The notes under the pieces are model-generated. The model was not told where the DNA came from, searched no databases, and saw only the letters and a list, made by a program, of their open reading frames with translations. This document shows positions 5,594-8,249 of a stretch of 8,249 nt of DNA, piece by piece. Made by a program: the position numbers and the translations under genes. Location: contig SBFU01000230.1 of the NCBI GenBank assembly GCA_006227785.1, positions 1 through 8,249 of the forward strand. Reading direction: 5' to 3'. Each line of letters begins with the position of its first letter. Within the stretch, counting starts at the first letter, position 1. Origin of the DNA: Burkholderiales bacterium. GTDB taxonomy: Bacteria; Pseudomonadota; Gammaproteobacteria; Burkholderiales; Burkholderiaceae_C.

Positions 5594-6978
5594 CCGATTC
5601 GCTCTGGTTCTGGGGCTTGTTGGCGCTGGCGGTTGTGCAGTTGCTGTTGCTGCTTTGGCTGGCACTGCGCGGCGCACCGGTGGATGCCGAGGCCAGGCTG
5701 CGCCTGCAACAGGTGTCGGATGCCCTCCAGCAGCAGGGGCAGCAGGGGGTCCAGCGCCTGGAGCACATGGAAAACGAGCTGCGCCGCGAGGTGGGCGAGA
5801 ACGCCCGAAGCGGACGGCAGGAGCTGTTGCAGACCTTGACGGTGTTCCAGGACACCCTGGTGCGCCAGGGTGCCGAGACCACGCGCACCCAGAACGCGCA
5901 GATCGACGCCTTTGCCCAGCAGCTGATGCAATTGCGGGGCACACTGGGCGACACGCTGACCCAGCAGCTCAAGGCCCTGATGGAAAGCAACGAGCGCCGG
6001 CTGGCCGAGATGCGCGCCACCCTGGAGGCCCAGCTTGGCCAACTGCAGACCAGCAACGCCGCCAAGCTCGACGAAATGAGGGCCACGGTCGACGAAAAGC
6101 TGCACGCCACACTTGAGGCGCGCCTGGGCGAGAGCTTCAAGCAGGTGGCGGAGCGTCTGGAGCAGGTCCACAAGGGCCTCGGCGAGATGCACAGCCTGGC
6201 CCAGGGCGTGGGCGACCTCAAGCACCTGCTGACCAATGTCAAGACACGGGGCATGTTCGGCGAGGCCCAGCTCGGTGCCCTGCTGGAGCAGGTGCTGTCG
6301 CCGGAGCAGTACGCGGCGCAGGTGTCCACCCGGCCCGGCAGCCGCAACATGGTCGACTTTGCCATTCGCCTGCCCGGACGCGGGGACGACGGCACCCCGT
6401 GCTGGCTGCCCATCGACGCCAAGTTCCCGAACGAGGACTATGAGCGTTTGCTGGACGCCCAGCAGCGCGCCGACGCCGACGGGGCCGAACTGGCGGCGCG
6501 GGCGCTGGAGCAGCGCATTCGCCTGGAGGCCAGGTCCATGGCAGAGAAGTACCTGGAGCCTCCCCATACCACCGATTTCGCCATCCTGTTCCTGCCGACC
6601 GAGGGTCTGTACGCCGAGGTGCTGCGTCGCCCGGGCCTGATGGAGGTTCTGCAGCGCGATCACCGGGTGACCCTGGCTGGCCCCACGACGCTGATGGCCA
6701 TGCTCAATTCCTTGCAGATGGGTTTTCGCACCCTGGCCCTGGAAAAACGCAGCTCCGAAGTCTGGCAGGTGCTGGGCGCGGTCAAGACCGAGTTCGGCAA
6801 GTTCGGTGAGGTGCTGGCCAAAGTCAAGAACCAGACCCAGACCGTGCTCAACACCCTGGATGCGGCCGAGGTCCGAAGCCGGGCCATGGGGCGGGCGCTG
6901 AAGACCGTGGAAGCCTTGCCACAGGACCAGGCGCAGTCCCTGCTGCCGCTTGAATCTTCGGACCGCGATCCCGCTTGA
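5590..6978 (+). CDS. rmuC: DNA recombination protein RmuC
   Basis: RmuC proteins limit rearrangements at short inverted repeats and have a predicted PD-(D/E)XK nuclease-like core. The 462-residue product has the family layout: one N-terminal membrane segment (about residues 5-27), a long glutamine-rich coiled coil (about 35-205), then the conserved domain. That domain shows NVKTRGMFGEAQLG (216-229), VDFAIRLPG (255-263), LPIDAKFPNEDY (273-284, Asp276 and Lys278 as likely active-site pair) and FLPTEGLYAEV (334-344). It starts with GTG, overlapping the previous stop as GTGA; AAGG at 5579-5582 lies 7 nt upstream. No in-frame ATG occurs until residue 60, which would remove the membrane anchor. The stop overlaps the transporter start as TTGA. 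The family call is firm; which step of DNA metabolism it serves is less certain. Confidence 0.95.
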   Translation: MTDSLWFWGLLALAVVQLLLLLWLALRGAPVDAEARLRLQQVSDALQQQGQQGVQRLEHMENELRREVGENARSGRQELLQTLTVFQDTLVRQGAETTRTQNAQIDAFAQQLMQLRGTLGDTLTQQLKALMESNERRLAEMRATLEAQLGQLQTSNAAKLDEMRATVDEKLHATLEARLGESFKQVAERLEQVHKGLGEMHSLAQGVGDLKHLLTNVKTRGMFGEAQLGALLEQVLSPEQYAAQVSTRPGSRNMVDFAIRLPGRGDDGTPCWLPIDAKFPNEDYERLLDAQQRADADGAELAARALEQRIRLEARSMAEKYLEPPHTTDFAILFLPTEGLYAEVLRRPGLMEVLQRDHRVTLAGPTTLMAMLNSLQMGFRTLALEKRSSEVWQVLGAVKTEFGKFGEVLAKVKNQTQTVLNTLDAAEVRSRAMGRALKTVEALPQDQAQSLLPLESSDRDPA

Positions 6979-8147
6979 AGCCCGGCACCCGAACCGCGCT
7001 GGCGCGGCTGATCGCTGCGCAGATTTGCGTCCATGCCTGCATGACAGGCTTTCGCATGGCGGCGCCCCTGATGGCCTTGCGCGAGGGGTTCAGCGCAGCA
7101 GCAGTTGGTGTGTTGCTGGCCCTGTTCGCACTGGCCCAGGTGTTGCTGGCCCTGCCGGCGGGCCGATTCACGCAACGGTATGGACTGCTTCGGCCATTTG
7201 TGGTCGCGAGCCTGGTGGCCACGGTGGGCGGGTTGTCCGCCGTGATATGGCCCCATTTCCTGGTACTGTGCATCACGGCCCTGTGCAGCGGCGCGGCCGT
7301 GTGTCTGGCCATGATTGCACTGCAGCGCCACGTCGGGCACCTCGCCTCGGACGCCACCGAGCTGCGCCAGGTCTTCAGCTGGGTGGCCATCGGTCCTTCG
7401 ATCTCGAACTTCCTGGGACCGTTTCTGGCAGGTCTGCTGATCGACTCCAGTGGATTCCGAGCCGCCTACCTGTTGCTGGCCTTGCTGCCCTCACTGGCCT
7501 GGTGGTGGGTCCGTCGTGTACCGGAGCATCCACCCGCGGATACGGACGAACAGGGGGACAAGGGGTCCTCCTGGAGCCTGCTGCGCGACAGACCGTTTCG
7601 CCACCTGATGCTGATGAACTGGATGTTGTCTTCCTGCTGGGACGTGCACACCTTTCTGGTGCCCCTGCTGGGGCATGAACGCGGACTCTCTGCCACGGCC
7701 ATTGGTTCCATTCTGGGGGCGTTCGCCCTGGCGGCCACCGCCATCCGGCTGCTCATGCCCTGGCTGGCCTCCCGACTGCACGAAGCCACGGTCATCGCCA
7801 GCGCCATGGTGAGCACCGCACTGCTGTTGGCCCTCTATCCCCTGGTGCAGGTGGCCTGGGCCATGGGTCTGCTGTCGATCCTGTTGGGCGTGGCGCTGGG
7901 GTCGGTGCAGCCGATGGTGATGAGCATCCTGCACCAGATCACGCCGAGGCACCGGCACGGTGAGGCCCTGGGCCTGCGCTCCATGGCCATCAATGGATCC
8001 AGCGTGCTCATGCCGCTGCTGTTCGGCTCGGCCGGGGCGCTGGTCGGGGTGGCCGGTGTCTTCTGGTCGGTGGGACTGGTCGTGGGCGCGGGGTCTCGCC
8101 TGGCCTGGCGCATGCGTTCATGGCATCTGCAGTCGCCGGGACGGTGA
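6975..8147 (+). CDS. Major facilitator superfamily (MFS) transporter
   Basis: The 390-residue inner-membrane protein has about twelve hydrophobic segments in two halves, split by a hydrophilic loop near residues 182-205 (EHPPADTDEQGDKGSS). The MFS loop 2-3 motif is recognisable as GRFTQRYGLLRP (63-74). Proton- or solute-coupled uptake or efflux is the family role, and the substrate cannot be inferred. The start is a TTG overlapping the RmuC stop by 4 nt. There is no strong Shine-Dalgarno, so initiation probably depends on coupling. The first ATG in frame (7041) would remove the first membrane segment. It is the last gene of the FKBP-reductase-RmuC-MFS run, and a hairpin follows its stop codon. 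Confidence 0.9.
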   Translation: MKPGTRTALARLIAAQICVHACMTGFRMAAPLMALREGFSAAAVGVLLALFALAQVLLALPAGRFTQRYGLLRPFVVASLVATVGGLSAVIWPHFLVLCITALCSGAAVCLAMIALQRHVGHLASDATELRQVFSWVAIGPSISNFLGPFLAGLLIDSSGFRAAYLLLALLPSLAWWWVRRVPEHPPADTDEQGDKGSSWSLLRDRPFRHLMLMNWMLSSCWDVHTFLVPLLGHERGLSATAIGSILGAFALAATAIRLLMPWLASRLHEATVIASAMVSTALLLALYPLVQVAWAMGLLSILLGVALGSVQPMVMSILHQITPRHRHGEALGLRSMAINGSSVLMPLLFGSAGALVGVAGVFWSVGLVVGAGSRLAWRMRSWHLQSPGR

Positions 8148-8199
8148 CCCTTCACCTGGCGTGTACAGCGGGTCGGTGATCCCGTACTACACGAAGGGT
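8143..8199 (+). terminator. Bulged hairpin after the transporter gene
   Basis: Three stacked stems can form: ACCCTTC (8147-8153) with GAAGGGT (8193-8199), GTGTA (8161-8165) with TACAC (8188-8192), and CGGG (8169-8172) with CCCG (8181-8184). A 7-nt bulge lies on the left side between the first two. A small competing hairpin, GGTGA-CCCT-TCACC (8143-8156), covers the stop codon. The tail after the structure is GTTTGAGAATTT, which is U-poor, so Rho-independent termination is only possible. Positions 8200-8249 are more A/T-rich and contain no gene or clear promoter that I can see. Confidence 0.4.
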
Positions 8200-8249
8200 G
8201 TTTGAGAATTTCACAGTCGATCCATCAGAAAAAGCGGGAACAATCAGGG

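Noticed and set aside
4709..6663. Long minus-strand open frames opposite the reductase and RmuC (411 and 377 codons)
   Set aside because: They are opposite strongly conserved genes and show low-complexity Gln/Leu/Arg composition mirroring the coiled coil and GC-rich codons.
7466..8155. Minus-strand open frames opposite the transporter
   Set aside because: They run antisense to a membrane protein with clear helices; His/Gln/Arg-rich with no domain resemblance.
1..8249. Mobile element, defence island or CRISPR
   Set aside because: No transposase, integrase, terminal repeats, attachment site or spaced repeat array is visible. RmuC alone is a core chromosomal gene and not evidence of a defence system.
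8200..8249. Promoter or gene start at the right edge
   Set aside because: The stretch is A/T-rich with a TTGAGA-like hexamer, but no matching -10, ribosome site or start codon can be supported in 50 bases.

Overview
The window looks like ordinary chromosome from a GC-rich betaproteobacterium, most likely Comamonadaceae (Acidovorax/Hydrogenophaga-like). The evidence is a PHA-granule phasin of the betaproteobacterial type, tightly packed genes with GTG and TTG starts, and a set of housekeeping families (FKBP, 2-hydroxyacid dehydrogenase, RmuC). The genus is inference. I see no insertion sequence, phage gene, tRNA, rRNA or CRISPR array.

Layout. Positions 1-188 are non-coding and hold two nested inverted repeats; one forms an elaborate 3' structure behind the phasin. 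A phasin gene runs leftward (189-731). Its promoter at 841-868 is flanked by two near-identical 19-bp TGC-rich boxes exactly 60 bp apart, which look like PhaR operators. Divergent from it, running rightward, are a class IV (HDAC11-like) deacetylase (987-1955), a hot-dog-fold acyl-CoA thioesterase (1982-2428) and an FMN nitroreductase (2499-3227). The nitroreductase has its own short promoter overlapped by a palindrome of the kind bound by MerR-type acyl-CoA-catabolism regulators. A leftward gene (3254-4060) meets it tail to tail and encodes a cysteine-free exported protein of unknown function with a twin-arginine signal.

From 4243 to 8147 four genes form one tightly coupled rightward operon: FKBP peptidyl-prolyl isomerase, glyoxylate/hydroxypyruvate-type reductase (4-nt gap), RmuC (4-nt GTGA overlap) and an MFS transporter (4-nt TTGA overlap). 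A long bulged hairpin follows the last stop codon, then about 50 bases with no recognisable gene.

How the genes may work together. The left half leans towards acyl-CoA and carbon-storage metabolism: a phasin coats PHA granules, and a thioesterase and a deacetylase remove acyl groups. This link rests on neighbourhood only. The FKBP-reductase-RmuC-MFS operon has no obvious shared pathway. I did not find a convincing new multi-gene system. The items most worth a second look are the twin phasin operators, the structured phasin 3' end, the nitroreductase operator and the uncharacterised exported protein.
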